A stretch of DNA of 41,646 nucleotides. It comes from an uncultured Clostridia bacterium (lineage in GTDB: Bacteria; Bacillota; Clostridia; Oscillospirales; Acutalibacteraceae). Every line of letters begins with the position of its first letter. The first letter of the stretch is position 1. The stretch spans positions 1 to 41,646 of the forward strand of contig CANRMJ010000011.1 of assembly GCA_947631705.1 (NCBI GenBank). The letters run 5' to 3'. The notes below the pieces were generated by a model. The model saw nothing but the letters and a program-made list of their open reading frames with translations. It was not told the origin of the DNA and did no database searches. The position numbers and the translations under genes were made by a program. Positions 1 to 7,592 of the stretch are shown one piece after another.

Positions 1-636
1 AATGTAAAAAATGAAAAAATAACCGAAGTAATTCTTAAAAGCGGAAAAATTCTGCCGTGCGATCTGCTTATTCTTGCGGTTGGCGTAAGACCTGAAACGG
101 CTCTTGCCGAAAAGGCGGGTCTTGAGGTGAATAGGGGCATTATCACAAATCCGCAAACCATGCAGACGAGCTGTGAAGATATTTACGCTGCCGGCGACTG
201 CACCGTTTCCGTTGATATGCTCGACGGCTCAAACAAAATTATCGCGCTTTGGCTAAACGCCGTTCGTCAGGGAACCGCGGCGGGCAGTCAAATGGCGGGT
301 GGAAGCCTTGAAACGGGCGGCACTTACAGTGTGAACGCCATTGATTTTTACGGCTTGCGCATATGCACCTGCGGCCTTATTAACGCAAAAGGCGGGCAGT
401 ATTCGGATAAAATCAAAATTCGCGGCGATTCCTATAAGCGCCTTGTGTTTGAAAACAACAGGCTTGTGGGCTTTGTGCTGATAAATTCAAGCGAAAACGC
501 CGGAATTTACACAAATCTTATCGCCGAAAAAACAGATCTCTCCGAAACCGAGGGCGATATTATGGATACGCCGTCGCTGTTTATGTTCGGCAAGCAGGTG
601 AGAACCGAAAAGTTGACCGGAGGTGCTGTGTTATGA
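1..636 (+). CDS. NAD(P)/FAD-dependent oxidoreductase, C-terminal part (5' end outside window)
   Basis: The frame is open from base 1, so the gene begins upstream; 211 residues are visible. The motif AVGVRPET (about residues 27-34 of the fragment) and IYAAGDC (about 61-67) are the NAD- and FAD-binding signatures of the pyridine nucleotide-disulfide oxidoreductase family (nitrite/rubredoxin reductase-like branch). The rest is the C-terminal dimerisation region. Its stop overlaps the start of the GXGXG-domain gene by 4 nt (ATGA), indicating translational coupling. In Clostridia and archaea, split glutamate synthases are encoded as separate glutaminase, FMN synthase, ferredoxin, GXGXG and NAD(P)H-oxidoreductase genes, so this is probably the electron-donating subunit. 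That role is inferred from context. A GTG at 127 is not the start, because the conserved sequence continues upstream of it. Confidence 0.85.
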   Translation, partial: NVKNEKITEVILKSGKILPCDLLILAVGVRPETALAEKAGLEVNRGIITNPQTMQTSCEDIYAAGDCTVSVDMLDGSNKIIALWLNAVRQGTAAGSQMAGGSLETGGTYSVNAIDFYGLRICTCGLINAKGGQYSDKIKIRGDSYKRLVFENNRLVGFVLINSSENAGIYTNLIAEKTDLSETEGDIMDTPSLFMFGKQVRTEKLTGGAVL

Positions 637-1367
637 GTATTGAAGCCGGACTTCAAAGATACGAAAAAGTTAACGAAATGATTAAGGAAGAGCTGCAAAA
701 AAAGAATAAGGTGACCGTTAAGGATGTAAACGGGCAAAGGTACATAGGCTGCGCGCTCGACGCCGGCAAGGTTATAGAGATTTACGGCACTCCCGGCAAC
801 GATATGGCGTGTTATTTAAACGGAGGGCGTGTTGAGGTGTTCGGCAACTGCCAGGACGCGGTGGGAAACACCATGAACGGCGGCGAAATAATAGTGCACG
901 GTCACAGCGGCGACGCGATGGGCTACGGTATGCGCGACGGCAATATTTTTATTAAGGATAACGTTGCCTGCCGCGGCGGGATTCATATGAAAGAATTTGA
1001 AAATATGAAACCCGTTTTGGTAATAGGGCAGAATGCGGGTTCGTTCCTCGGCGAATATATGGCGGGCGGCACTATCGTTCTTCTCGGGCTCGGGCTCAAA
1101 AGGGGCGAAAAGCTGTTCGGCACTCATTGCGCATCAGGTATGCACGGCGGAAAGATATTCGTAAGGGGCAGTTTTCCCAAAGAAAATCTTTCTCCGAACA
1201 TAAAAGTTTTGAATCTATCCGAGGAGGATAAAAAAGAACTGAACGGCTATGTAAAGAAATATTGCAAATATTTCGGAGCCGATTACGATATGATTATGAA
1301 TAAGCCGTTTAAAAAGCTTGTTCCGGCAACGTCAAGACCGTATGCTAATCTTTACACGGCAAATTAG
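633..1367 (+). CDS. Glutamate synthase GXGXG-domain subunit (GltB3-like, stand-alone)
   Basis: This 244-residue protein is a stand-alone copy of the C-terminal domain of the glutamate synthase large subunit. From about residue 40 to 185 it shows the repeating glycine pattern of the GXGXG right-handed beta-helix (for example YLNGGRV, TMNGGEI, GMRDGNI, YMAGGTI, GMHGGKI). In the fused enzyme this domain is structural and helps shape the ammonia tunnel between glutaminase and synthase sites. The last 50 residues (ending near SRPYANLYTAN) are a family-typical tail. The start overlaps the preceding oxidoreductase stop by 4 nt. The remaining glutamate synthase modules presumably lie to the left of the window. 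The domain call is firm; its exact holoenzyme is inferred. Confidence 0.9.
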   Translation: MSIEAGLQRYEKVNEMIKEELQKKNKVTVKDVNGQRYIGCALDAGKVIEIYGTPGNDMACYLNGGRVEVFGNCQDAVGNTMNGGEIIVHGHSGDAMGYGMRDGNIFIKDNVACRGGIHMKEFENMKPVLVIGQNAGSFLGEYMAGGTIVLLGLGLKRGEKLFGTHCASGMHGGKIFVRGSFPKENLSPNIKVLNLSEEDKKELNGYVKKYCKYFGADYDMIMNKPFKKLVPATSRPYANLYTAN

Positions 1368-1425
1368 GAAAAGAAAAGAAGATTCGGTGTGAAAAATCAC
1401 GCTGAACAGATTGTAACAGCTATTA

Positions 1426-1452
1426 ACGCCTTATCAGGCTGCGGTAAGGCGT
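1426..1452 (+). other. Inverted repeat in the gltB3-purF gap
   Basis: A perfect 8-bp inverted repeat (ACGCCTTA ... TAAGGCGT) flanks an 11-nt loop in the 157-169 bp gap before purF. It is followed by AAAAATGATTT rather than a U-tract, so a factor-independent terminator is doubtful. It could be an operator or an RNA processing hairpin. I see no purine riboswitch core here. Confidence 0.4.
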
Positions 1453-1536
1453 AAAAATGATTTATAACAAATGTTGATGTTCGGGCGATGCCCTCATTTA
1501 AAACTTTTTGCAGCCTGAAAGGCGATGGTGATTGAT

Positions 1537-2988
1537 ATGTTCAACAGCCTTCACGAGGAATGCGGCGTGTTCGGAATATTTGAAAATAAAACAACCAATG
1601 TTGCGCGCTCGGTCTATCTTGCGCTTTTCGCGCTCCAACACAGGGGGCAGGAATCCTGCGGCATAGCTGTTAATGACGACGGAGTTTTCGCTCATCATCG
1701 GGGCGACGGGCTTGTTCCCGATGTTTTCACCGCCGAAAGCCTCGAAAAGCTCGGCAAGGGGAATATGGCAATAGGTCACGTTCGCTATTCAACAACGGGA
1801 GGAAAAAATCCGAATAATGTTCAGCCCCTTTCAATAAGGCACATAAAGGGCAATCTTGCCGTGGCTCACAACGGAAATCTTATAAACGCGGCGGAGATAA
1901 GAAAAAAATTTGAGCTTGGCGGGGCGATTTTTCACGGCACTTCGGATACCGAGGCAATAGCGTATTCAATCGTTTCAGAGCGTTTGAAAAGCAAAAGCAC
2001 GGAAGAAGCCGTCAGAAAGGTTATGTATGATCTCAAGGGCGCCTATTCCTGCCTTGTAATGACCGCTACAAAGCTTATAGCGTTCCGCGATCCCATGGGC
2101 TTTCATCCGCTTTGTATGGGCAAAACGCGCGGCGGCGCATATGTTGTTGCCTCCGAATCCTGCGCGCTTGACACGGTGGGCGCTGATTTTATACGGGATA
2201 TAAAGCCGGGAGAAATTGTAACGATAGGACCCGACGGGGTTAATTCCGATACAACGCATTGCGGCGGAAAGGGCGGTCTGTGCGTTTTTGAATACATATA
2301 TTTTGCGCGCCCCGATTCGGTTATAGAGGGCTCGTCGGTTCAGCACGCGCGAATGAGAGCGGGAGAATTTCTTGCAAAGGAAAGCCCCGTAGAGGCCGAT
2401 ATCGTTATAGGCGTGCCCGATTCCGGCCTTGACGCGGCGCTCGGTTATTCCCACGCGAGCTCAATACCCTATGGCGTGGGCTTTATAAAGAATAAATATA
2501 TCGGCAGAAGTTTTATTCAGCCGAGTCAGGGTCAACGGGAGGACGCGGTTAAAATAAAGCTGAACGTTATAAAGGAAAATATAAAGGGAAAGCGCGTTAT
2601 AATGATAGATGATTCTATCGTAAGGGGCACCACCTGCGCCAGAATAGTAAGTCTGCTGCGCGAGGCGGGCGCGAAAGAAGTTCATATGCGCGTGTCCTCT
2701 CCGCCTTTCAAACACCCCTGTTATTTCGGCACGGATGTGGACAGCAGCGATAATCTTATTGCCTGCCGATGCGATACCGTTGAGGAAATTGCCCGTGAGA
2801 TAGGAGTTGATTCGCTTGCCTATCTTTCGGTAGAGGCAACGCATAAGCTTGCCGAAAACACGTCCTTGTGTTTTTGCGACGGCTGTTTCACAGGCAGATA
2901 TCCGATAGAGGCGCCAAAGGAGCAGCCAAAGAATAAATTTGAAATGAAGCTAAATCAATTTTCATCTTATTATCAGGTACTTGACTAA
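1537..2988 (+). CDS. purF: Amidophosphoribosyltransferase (glutamine PRPP amidotransferase)
   Basis: Catalyses the first committed step of de novo purine synthesis: PRPP plus glutamine gives 5-phosphoribosylamine. The N-terminus MFNSLHEECGVFGI contains the Ntn-hydrolase catalytic cysteine (CGVFG) after a short cleavable propeptide. LQHRGQESCG, GHVRYSTTG and AHNGNL are class II glutaminase motifs. The PRTase signature VIMIDDSIVRGTT lies in the C-terminal half. Cysteines in GGLCVFEY, FKHPCYFG and CFCDGCFTG correspond to the 4Fe-4S ligands of the Bacillus-type enzyme, so this is the iron-sulphur, propeptide-bearing form. Starts at 1525 (ATG) or 1528 (GTG) are in frame; 1537 is preferred because homologues commonly begin there and GAAAGG lies upstream, but the ribosome site does not settle it. 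The gene follows the split glutamate synthase genes. Confidence 0.95.
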   Translation: MFNSLHEECGVFGIFENKTTNVARSVYLALFALQHRGQESCGIAVNDDGVFAHHRGDGLVPDVFTAESLEKLGKGNMAIGHVRYSTTGGKNPNNVQPLSIRHIKGNLAVAHNGNLINAAEIRKKFELGGAIFHGTSDTEAIAYSIVSERLKSKSTEEAVRKVMYDLKGAYSCLVMTATKLIAFRDPMGFHPLCMGKTRGGAYVVASESCALDTVGADFIRDIKPGEIVTIGPDGVNSDTTHCGGKGGLCVFEYIYFARPDSVIEGSSVQHARMRAGEFLAKESPVEADIVIGVPDSGLDAALGYSHASSIPYGVGFIKNKYIGRSFIQPSQGQREDAVKIKLNVIKENIKGKRVIMIDDSIVRGTTCARIVSLLREAGAKEVHMRVSSPPFKHPCYFGTDVDSSDNLIACRCDTVEEIAREIGVDSLAYLSVEATHKLAENTSLCFCDGCFTGRYPIEAPKEQPKNKFEMKLNQFSSYYQVLD

Positions 2989-3037
2989 TTGAAAAAAATG
3001 TAGTAAATTATATGAGCGGTCGAAAACTCCGCTCTTT

Positions 3038-3129
3038 GCAGATGTGTCCGAGCTGGCCGAAGGAGCACGATTGGAAATCGTGTAAACGGAAGACCCGTTT
3101 CAAGAGTTCGAATCTCTTCATCTGCGCCA
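3038..3129 (+). tRNA. tRNA-Ser (anticodon GGA)
   Basis: The 7-bp acceptor stem is perfect (GCAGATG with CATCTGC), followed by discriminator G and an encoded CCA. The anticodon stem CACGA/TCGTG encloses the loop TTGGAAA with anticodon GGA at 3073-3075. A long variable arm (AAACGG ... CCGTTT) is diagnostic of a class II serine tRNA. The T-arm carries GTTCGAATC. It reads UCC/UCU serine codons. It sits 49 bp after purF and directly before a strong terminator. Confidence 0.98.
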
Positions 3130-3131
3130 TT

Positions 3132-3178
3132 AAAATCCCCGAAACCGTAGTATTTATGCGGTTTCGGGGATTTTTTAT
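3132..3178 (+). terminator. Strong rho-independent terminator after tRNA-Ser
   Basis: A 16-bp perfect stem (AAAATCCCCGAAACCG at 3132-3147 with its complement at 3159-3174) encloses an 11-nt loop and runs into a T-rich tract. It starts 2 nt after the tRNA CCA and could end both the tRNA and any purF read-through transcript. Confidence 0.93.
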
Positions 3179-3232
3179 TTTTTCATTTTTCTTTGATAAT
3201 TTTATTTTTCATAAGTAAATAATCCCGATATA

Positions 3233-3261
3233 TTGAAAATCAGACCGTTCAATATTATACT
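3233..3261 (+). promoter_or_regulatory. Sigma-A-type promoter of the AraC gene
   Basis: TTGAAA (3233-3238), 17-nt spacer, TATACT (3256-3261). The predicted transcript start would be near 3268, giving a very short leader that consists almost only of the AGGGGTGAT ribosome binding site. Confidence 0.65.
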
Positions 3262-3278
3262 TAAATAGGGGTGATACT

Positions 3279-4004
3279 GTGAAAATAGGAGAACTTCTCA
3301 GCATAAAAACGCTTGAAAATGATTTATCCGGCACGGCAGAAAAACGCACGCGATACAGAGATGAAATAAGGCTGTTTTCCTGTGTTCAGCAGGGCGATAT
3401 AAAAAAGCTGATTGCCGAACTGCAAAATCTCAGCGCCTCAATTATAACGGGCAGGCTGTCAAACAACAGTATTATGCAGTATAAATATATCGCGGTGAGC
3501 ACGATAACGCTTGCGACACGCTATGCGATACAGGGCGGACTTAACGAAAAGAGCGCATATGATTTTTCCGACAGTGCGATAATAAAAATTGACGGTATGA
3601 ACTCGGCGGACAGCATTTTGAATTTTCTCGCAAACGAAATTATCCGCCTTACAAAAGCGGTCGGAAAAAGCAAGAGCAAGCCTTCGCAATCGCCGCACGT
3701 CAGAAAATGTATTTGTTATATAAATGAAAATATAAATGAAAAAATCACGGTTTCAATGCTGTCCGAAATCTGCGGGATATCGCCCGATTACCTCTCTCAG
3801 CTTTTTAAAAATGAAATGGGCGAAAACCTAAGCGCCTATATCACAAGGAAAAAACTCGAAATCGCAAAGGAATTGATTATGCAGAAAAAAAGCTGCGGCG
3901 AAATCTGCTGCCGGCTCGGCTTTTCGTCACAGTCACATTTCATAACCGTGTTTAAAAAATATTTTCATATGACCCCAACGGAATATTATAAGCTGATAAA
4001 ATAA
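3279..4004 (+). CDS. AraC-family transcriptional regulator without cupin sensor domain
   Basis: This 241-residue protein carries two AraC-type helix-turn-helix units in its last ~100 residues (about 140-241), with the family pattern ISPDYLSQLFKNEMG and RLGFSSQSHFITVFKKYFHMTPTEYY. The N-terminal ~130 residues are helical, with features such as VQQGDIKKL and ATRYAIQGGL that recur in a clostridial AraC subgroup lacking a sugar-binding cupin. The start is GTG, 4 nt after AGGGGTGAT. The gene is monocistronic between its own promoter and terminator. It lies upstream of the GH20 gene and is a candidate regulator of it, but the inducer is unknown. Confidence 0.88.
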   Translation: MKIGELLSIKTLENDLSGTAEKRTRYRDEIRLFSCVQQGDIKKLIAELQNLSASIITGRLSNNSIMQYKYIAVSTITLATRYAIQGGLNEKSAYDFSDSAIIKIDGMNSADSILNFLANEIIRLTKAVGKSKSKPSQSPHVRKCICYINENINEKITVSMLSEICGISPDYLSQLFKNEMGENLSAYITRKKLEIAKELIMQKKSCGEICCRLGFSSQSHFITVFKKYFHMTPTEYYKLIK

Positions 4005-4039
4005 TATCGCCTTAAAAAAGCCCGATAATCAAATTTCCG

Positions 4040-4074
4040 AAAGCCGCTTGACACCGAATCAAGCGGCTTTTCAA
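4040..4074 (+). terminator. Rho-independent terminator after the AraC gene
   Basis: An 11-bp stem AAAGCCGCTTG (4040-4050) / CAAGCGGCTTT (4060-4070) with a 9-nt loop, followed by a short T run. Confidence 0.75.
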
Positions 4075-4122
4075 AATATTTAATTCAATTTAATACGGGG
4101 CGGTCATAAAATCGTGCGGGCT

Positions 4123-4150
4123 TTGATTTTTTGAACAATTGTGTTATACT
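4123..4150 (+). promoter_or_regulatory. Promoter of the GH20 gene, with a ~160-nt leader
   Basis: TTGATT (4123-4128), 16-nt spacer, TATACT (4145-4150). The stretch 4005-4320 has no gene. Besides this promoter and the preceding terminator it contains a leader of about 160 nt with a weak hairpin at 4169-4191 (AAAAGGCGC / GCGCTTTT). I recognise no riboswitch in it. Confidence 0.55.
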
Positions 4151-4320
4151 TTGATTGGAAAATTGCTCAAAAGGCGCGGAAAAGCGCTTTTATATTAAAA
4201 GCTTGGCTTTGAGACGCATACCGAAACAAAATGGCGAATAGTTATGCGAAAAAAGCTATAACATTTAAGAAAACAAAACAAACGGCTGAAACAGTTCGTA
4301 ACTGAAAGAAAAGGTGTGTT

Positions 4321-5745
4321 ATGATGAACATTGCGCTTATTCCCGCTCCCGAAAAAATTGTTTACAAGAGCGGTTTCACAAATGCCGAAACGGAAATTAA
4401 AACAGAGATTGACAACGCCGTTCCCGCCGAGGGATTTGCTATGGATATTGACGGCGGAATAACGCTCAGAGCGTCATCGGACGCGGGATTTTTCTATGCC
4501 CGCGGCGCTTTGGAGCAGATAAAATTTCAGTGCGGCGGGCAAATCCCGAATGTTCATATTGAGGATTCTCCCAGATTTTCTTACCGTTCGTTTATGCTTG
4601 ATTCCTGCCGCCATTTCATTTCCGTTGAAGACATAAAGAAAATGATAGCTTATTGCTCAAAGCTTAGGTTCAATGTTTTTCACTGGCACCTTACTGACGA
4701 TCAGGGCTGGCGTCCTGAAATCGGTTGCAGACCTGAGCTTATAAAAATCGGTTCGGTGAGGAAGGGCAATCATTTCGGGGCGGAGCAAAACGAAGAGATC
4801 CACTCAGGCTATTATACAAAAGAAGAAATGAAGGATATTGTTTCGTTTGCGCATAAAAATCATATGAGCGTTGTTCCCGAATTCGATATGCCGGGTCACG
4901 CGTCCGCTTTGCTTAAATCAATACCTGAGCTTGCCTGCCGCGGCAAAAAGGTTGAAATCAAAACAAAGCCGGGCATCTTTAAGGATATTATCTGCGCCGG
5001 AAATGAAAAAACATATGAAACGCTGTTTTTGATTCTTGATGAGCTGTGCGAAATTTTCACAGACGAATATATTCATCTCGGAGGCGACGAAGCTCCGAAA
5101 CAGCAATGGAAAAGCTGCCCCGAATGCCAAAAAGCAATCGCTGATGAGGGGCTTAAAAATGAGGACGAACTACAAGGTCTGTTTATAAACCGCATCACAA
5201 AGCATCTTGCGCAAAAAGGCAAAAAGGTTATTACTTGGAACGAGAGCCTTAAAGGCGGGAATCTGGATAAATCGGTAACGGTTCAAATGTGGATGGATCC
5301 GTCTCATCTCAGCGTAAAAAGCCAAAACAAAATAATAAACAGCGATTTTTTCCACTATTACGCCGATTACCCCTATTCTATGACGCCCCTTAAAAAGGTG
5401 TATTGCTACGATCCGATGGTAAACGAAAACGTTATCGGAGTTGACGCGCCGATATGGACGGAATATATTGACAATATAAAACGTATGGAATATATGTGTT
5501 TTCCGAGATTTATCGCGGCGGCTCAAACAGCCTGGAGCAAAAATAAGCCCCCTTATGCGGTATTCAAAAAAGAAACGGCGGATTTAATTCCGTATTTCGG
5601 AACAGAATACGCCGCAAAGCCCGAAGAATGGGATCCGAAGGCATACAAAAGACTGCCGGGAATAATAAGTCATTTCGGCTCCGTGAGCCCAAGTGAAAAG
5701 GCAAGAAAAATATTCGCAAAGAATGATTCGGCTGAAAAAAACTAA
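4321..5745 (+). CDS. Beta-N-acetylhexosaminidase, glycoside hydrolase family 20, cytosolic
   Basis: Removes terminal N-acetylglucosamine or N-acetylgalactosamine by substrate-assisted catalysis. Residues 1-85 form the small GH20b-like domain; the TIM barrel starts near FSYRSFMLDSCRHF (86-99). HWHLTDDQGWR (121-131) is a classic GH20 motif. IHLGGDE (251-257) supplies the catalytic Asp256-Glu257 pair. PEFDMPGHA (about 186-194) and MWMDP/PIWTEYI are further barrel motifs. There is no signal peptide, so it should act on imported oligosaccharides such as fragments of mucin or N-glycans. At 474 residues it is a normal minimal GH20. An AAAAGG site lies about 7 nt before the ATG; a second ATG follows immediately. 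Confidence 0.93.
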   Translation: MMNIALIPAPEKIVYKSGFTNAETEIKTEIDNAVPAEGFAMDIDGGITLRASSDAGFFYARGALEQIKFQCGGQIPNVHIEDSPRFSYRSFMLDSCRHFISVEDIKKMIAYCSKLRFNVFHWHLTDDQGWRPEIGCRPELIKIGSVRKGNHFGAEQNEEIHSGYYTKEEMKDIVSFAHKNHMSVVPEFDMPGHASALLKSIPELACRGKKVEIKTKPGIFKDIICAGNEKTYETLFLILDELCEIFTDEYIHLGGDEAPKQQWKSCPECQKAIADEGLKNEDELQGLFINRITKHLAQKGKKVITWNESLKGGNLDKSVTVQMWMDPSHLSVKSQNKIINSDFFHYYADYPYSMTPLKKVYCYDPMVNENVIGVDAPIWTEYIDNIKRMEYMCFPRFIAAAQTAWSKNKPPYAVFKKETADLIPYFGTEYAAKPEEWDPKAYKRLPGIISHFGSVSPSEKARKIFAKNDSAEKN

Positions 5746-5750
5746 AATAA

Positions 5751-5951
5751 CAAGGCAGATATTATAATTATTCCGAAATCAAAAGCTGCAATGAGGAAAT
5801 TAAAACTTCTTATAATTCGGAAATTTCCCGAAATGTGAATTTTTATTATTTTAATTTTACGGACAGCAACGGAAAAACCGTAAAATTTCAGCTTGATAAA
5901 TCGTTGTATGAAAACGAGCTCAATATTTTGAAAGAGCGCATAAACAACTAA
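5751..5951 (+). pseudogene. Start-less gene remnant downstream of the GH20 gene
   Basis: After an in-frame stop at 5748-5750, 66 codons stay open to TAA at 5949-5951. They read like real protein: polar and aromatic, with FYYFNFTDSNGKTVKF and a helical tail ending LKERINN, and no ATG in frame. The pattern, a beta-strand pair and then an amphipathic helix, resembles the end of a small PH-like or membrane-associated domain, but I cannot name the family. I interpret it as the 3' end of a gene whose 5' part was lost. A chance ORF in AT-rich DNA is the alternative. Confidence 0.45.
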
Positions 5952-5963
5952 ACAGCAAAATCA

Positions 5964-5995
5964 AGCCCTGCTCCGCATCAAAGTGTAGCAGGGCT
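5964..5995 (-). terminator. Hairpin terminator between convergent genes
   Basis: A 9-bp stem AGCCCTGCT / AGCAGGGCT with a 14-nt loop. On the minus strand it is followed by TTGATTTT, so it best fits the end of the sigma/anti-sigma operon. Confidence 0.6.
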
Positions 5996-6014
5996 CACGC
6001 AATGTTCACTTATA

Positions 6015-6338
6015 TTATGAAATCTGCATATGTCCGTAGCTGTCAAACGATATATTTACGCTTGCGCTTTCAACAGTGCCGTCTTCATATTCAAACGTAA
6101 ACGTTATTTTATCAGTAATGGCGGTCACATCGGCAATGCTTCCGTCTGATACGGTTTCAAAAATCTCATCAGCGCTCCGCCATTCAACCGTGTATCCCTT
6201 TCCGCCTATGCTCTGCCGGCTGTGACGAAGTTCATCACCTGTCAAAGTGAACTTATGGTCAATAAAAGGTGAATATGGATTATCGGCGTCCGTATTTTCC
6301 TCTGTTCGGTTTAACATCATCTCAGTCGTTTTTCCCAT
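6015..6338 (-). pseudogene. C-terminal part of the membrane anti-sigma/sensor protein (separated by a -1 frame shift)
   Basis: This frame of up to 107 codons ends in HKFTLTGDEL..., a stretch typical of the extracellular C-terminus of clostridial anti-sigma-like membrane proteins encoded beside ECF sigma factors. The nominal ATG at 6336-6338 has no ribosome binding site. It overlaps the end of the preceding gene at GGGAAAAACG. A single extra A there, or a -1 slip on the A5 run, joins ...YLDFEWEK to TTEMMLNRTE... and gives one protein of about 300 residues. It is therefore best read as the second half of a frameshifted gene, not as a separate gene. Confidence 0.65.
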
Positions 6339-6904
6339 TCAAAATCAAGATAAGCGTTTTCGTTTTCGTTTTCAACAGTAAAAGATTTTACATTTCCGTA
6401 TTTTTCTTTGTCGGCAACAAAACAGCCCGCTCCCGAAGTGTATAGTTTCGCGGCGGCGTTTCCGTTTTTATCGTAAATATCGTATTCGCCCACGCCCTGC
6501 CACACGGCGGGCTCGCCGTTATCAAGCTCCCCTGCCTCGTTCACAATGTCATTGTAATCCTTCAGGGCTTTCTGATACTGCTCCTCCCGCTTTTTTTCAT
6601 CATCCGCGGGGGCATAATACAAGCCTTTGCATATTGTTTGCTTTGTTCCGCTCTTTACGCTCATATATTCATCCGCATATAAAACCATTATTCCGAGCGG
6701 TTTATTGCTTTCAACTATAAGATTTACGCCGAATCCCGCGCCCGCTATAAGCGCAAGTGACAATGCCGCCGCGGTTGCTTTTTTTATAATAGTGTTTCTG
6801 CTTTTTTTCGGTTTGCTTTCGTATGGAATATCCGTTATTCTTTCAACGGTACGCTCGGAGGGTCTGATTCCCGCCATTGCCTTTTTATATTCTTTTCTAT
6901 TCAT
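6317..6904 (-). CDS. Anti-sigma-like single-pass membrane protein (N-terminal part)
   Basis: The protein has a positively charged cytosolic N-terminus (~40 residues, including ERTVERI), one transmembrane segment (KKATAAALSLALIAGAGFGVNLIV) and an extracytoplasmic region with a charged helix (DDEKKREEQYQKALKDY) and a beta-rich part. The architecture and its place just after an ECF sigma factor indicate an anti-sigma or sensor partner. The start at 6904 is preferred because AGGAG lies 12 nt upstream; an in-frame ATG at 6916 directly abuts that site. Either start overlaps the sigma gene. The frame closes with KRLR-stop just where homologous-looking sequence continues in the -1 frame (see the 6015-6338 entry), so the gene is probably disrupted or recoded. 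Confidence 0.75.
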   Translation of the reverse strand: MNRKEYKKAMAGIRPSERTVERITDIPYESKPKKSRNTIIKKATAAALSLALIAGAGFGVNLIVESNKPLGIMVLYADEYMSVKSGTKQTICKGLYYAPADDEKKREEQYQKALKDYNDIVNEAGELDNGEPAVWQGVGEYDIYDKNGNAAAKLYTSGAGCFVADKEKYGNVKSFTVENENENAYLDFEWEKRLR

Positions 6905-7376
6905 CTGCCCATTCATCTCCTAAAATATTTTTAAGCCGCTGCCTCGCACGGTGCAATCTTGTTTTAACGGAAGACTCTTTTATATCAAGCATTTTTGCCA
7001 TTTCCTTTACAGACATATCTTCATAGTAAAACAGGTGTATGACCGAGCGTTCTTTTTTCGGCAAAGACATAACCGCATTGAAAACGTCGTGATCCTCCCG
7101 ACTGTCAAAGGTGTAAAAATCATTTGCGTCATCCGGCGTTATATTTTTCCTGAAAGACAGCTTTATATAGTTTTTGCTCTCGTTAATACACACTCTTGTC
7201 AGCCATTTATCTATATGATCGTCATTTTCAAATTCACCGCCGTATTTCCACAATTTCAAAAAAACATTCTGAATAATATCTTCGGAATCAAAGTGATTTT
7301 TGGTGAAAGACAATGCGAGCATATAAAGCCTTTGATTATTGCGCTTTACAACATGTATGAATTTATCCTTTGTCAT
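6897..7376 (-). CDS. RNA polymerase sigma factor, ECF (sigma-70 family group 4)
   Basis: 159 residues, the usual ECF length. Region 2 covers about residues 8-75 (LYMLALSFTKNHFDSEDIIQNVFLKLWK, then HIDKWLTRVCINESKNYIK). Region 4 covers about 100-152 (LPKKERSVIHLFYYEDMSVKEMAKMLDIKESSVKTRLHRARQRLK), with a clear helix-turn-helix. AAAGGAG lies 7-8 nt before the ATG. The downstream overlapping gene is its likely anti-sigma partner. The upstream DNA carries a TGTAACC element resembling an ECF -35 site, suggesting autoregulation. The signal sensed is unknown. Confidence 0.95.
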   Translation of the reverse strand: MTKDKFIHVVKRNNQRLYMLALSFTKNHFDSEDIIQNVFLKLWKYGGEFENDDHIDKWLTRVCINESKNYIKLSFRKNITPDDANDFYTFDSREDHDVFNAVMSLPKKERSVIHLFYYEDMSVKEMAKMLDIKESSVKTRLHRARQRLKNILGDEWADE

Positions 7377-7407
7377 TGTATCGCTCCTTTAAAGCCCTTT
7401 CACTTTA

Positions 7408-7436
7408 TTAACAACTCATCTGCCGAAAAGGTTACA
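7408..7436 (-). promoter_or_regulatory. Candidate ECF-dependent autoregulatory promoter
   Basis: On the minus strand TGTAACC (7436-7430) is followed by TTTTCGGCAGATGA and GTTGTTAA (7415-7408), about 30 nt before the sigma gene start. Many clostridial ECF/anti-sigma operons have a TGTAAC -35 element with a CGTC-like -10. The -35 match is good and the -10 match only partial. Confidence 0.45.
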
Positions 7437-7529
7437 TAATTTTTGAAATAATTCGCGCAAAGACGTGACCGTTTCAAAATTTTAAAGACAGCCGCTGTGC
7501 AAACGCGCGAAATTTTTTATATATTTTCA

Positions 7530-7561
7530 GGCAGGGGCGTTCTTTTAAAAATACCCCTGCC
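7530..7561 (-). terminator. Hairpin downstream of the AraC gene
   Basis: An 8-bp perfect stem GGCAGGGG / CCCCTGCC with a 16-nt loop. It lies 31 bp past the stop of the minus-strand AraC gene. The T-tract (CTTTTT) is on the plus-strand side although both neighbours are on the minus strand, so its efficiency as a minus-strand terminator is uncertain. Confidence 0.5.
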
Positions 7562-7592
7562 CTTTTTAATTATCCGATTAGGCGATAAAATA

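Noticed and set aside
1368..1536. Purine riboswitch upstream of purF
   Set aside because: None of the conserved aptamer blocks is present; only a simple inverted repeat is seen.
3012..3218. 68-codon ORF overlapping the tRNA-Ser
   Set aside because: It runs through the tRNA and its terminator; the RNA gene explains the sequence.
6325..6338. Programmed -1 ribosomal frameshift in the anti-sigma gene
   Set aside because: The codon phase does not fit a classic X-XXY-YYZ heptamer and no strong downstream stem is obvious; mutation or sequence error is more likely, though recoding is not excluded.
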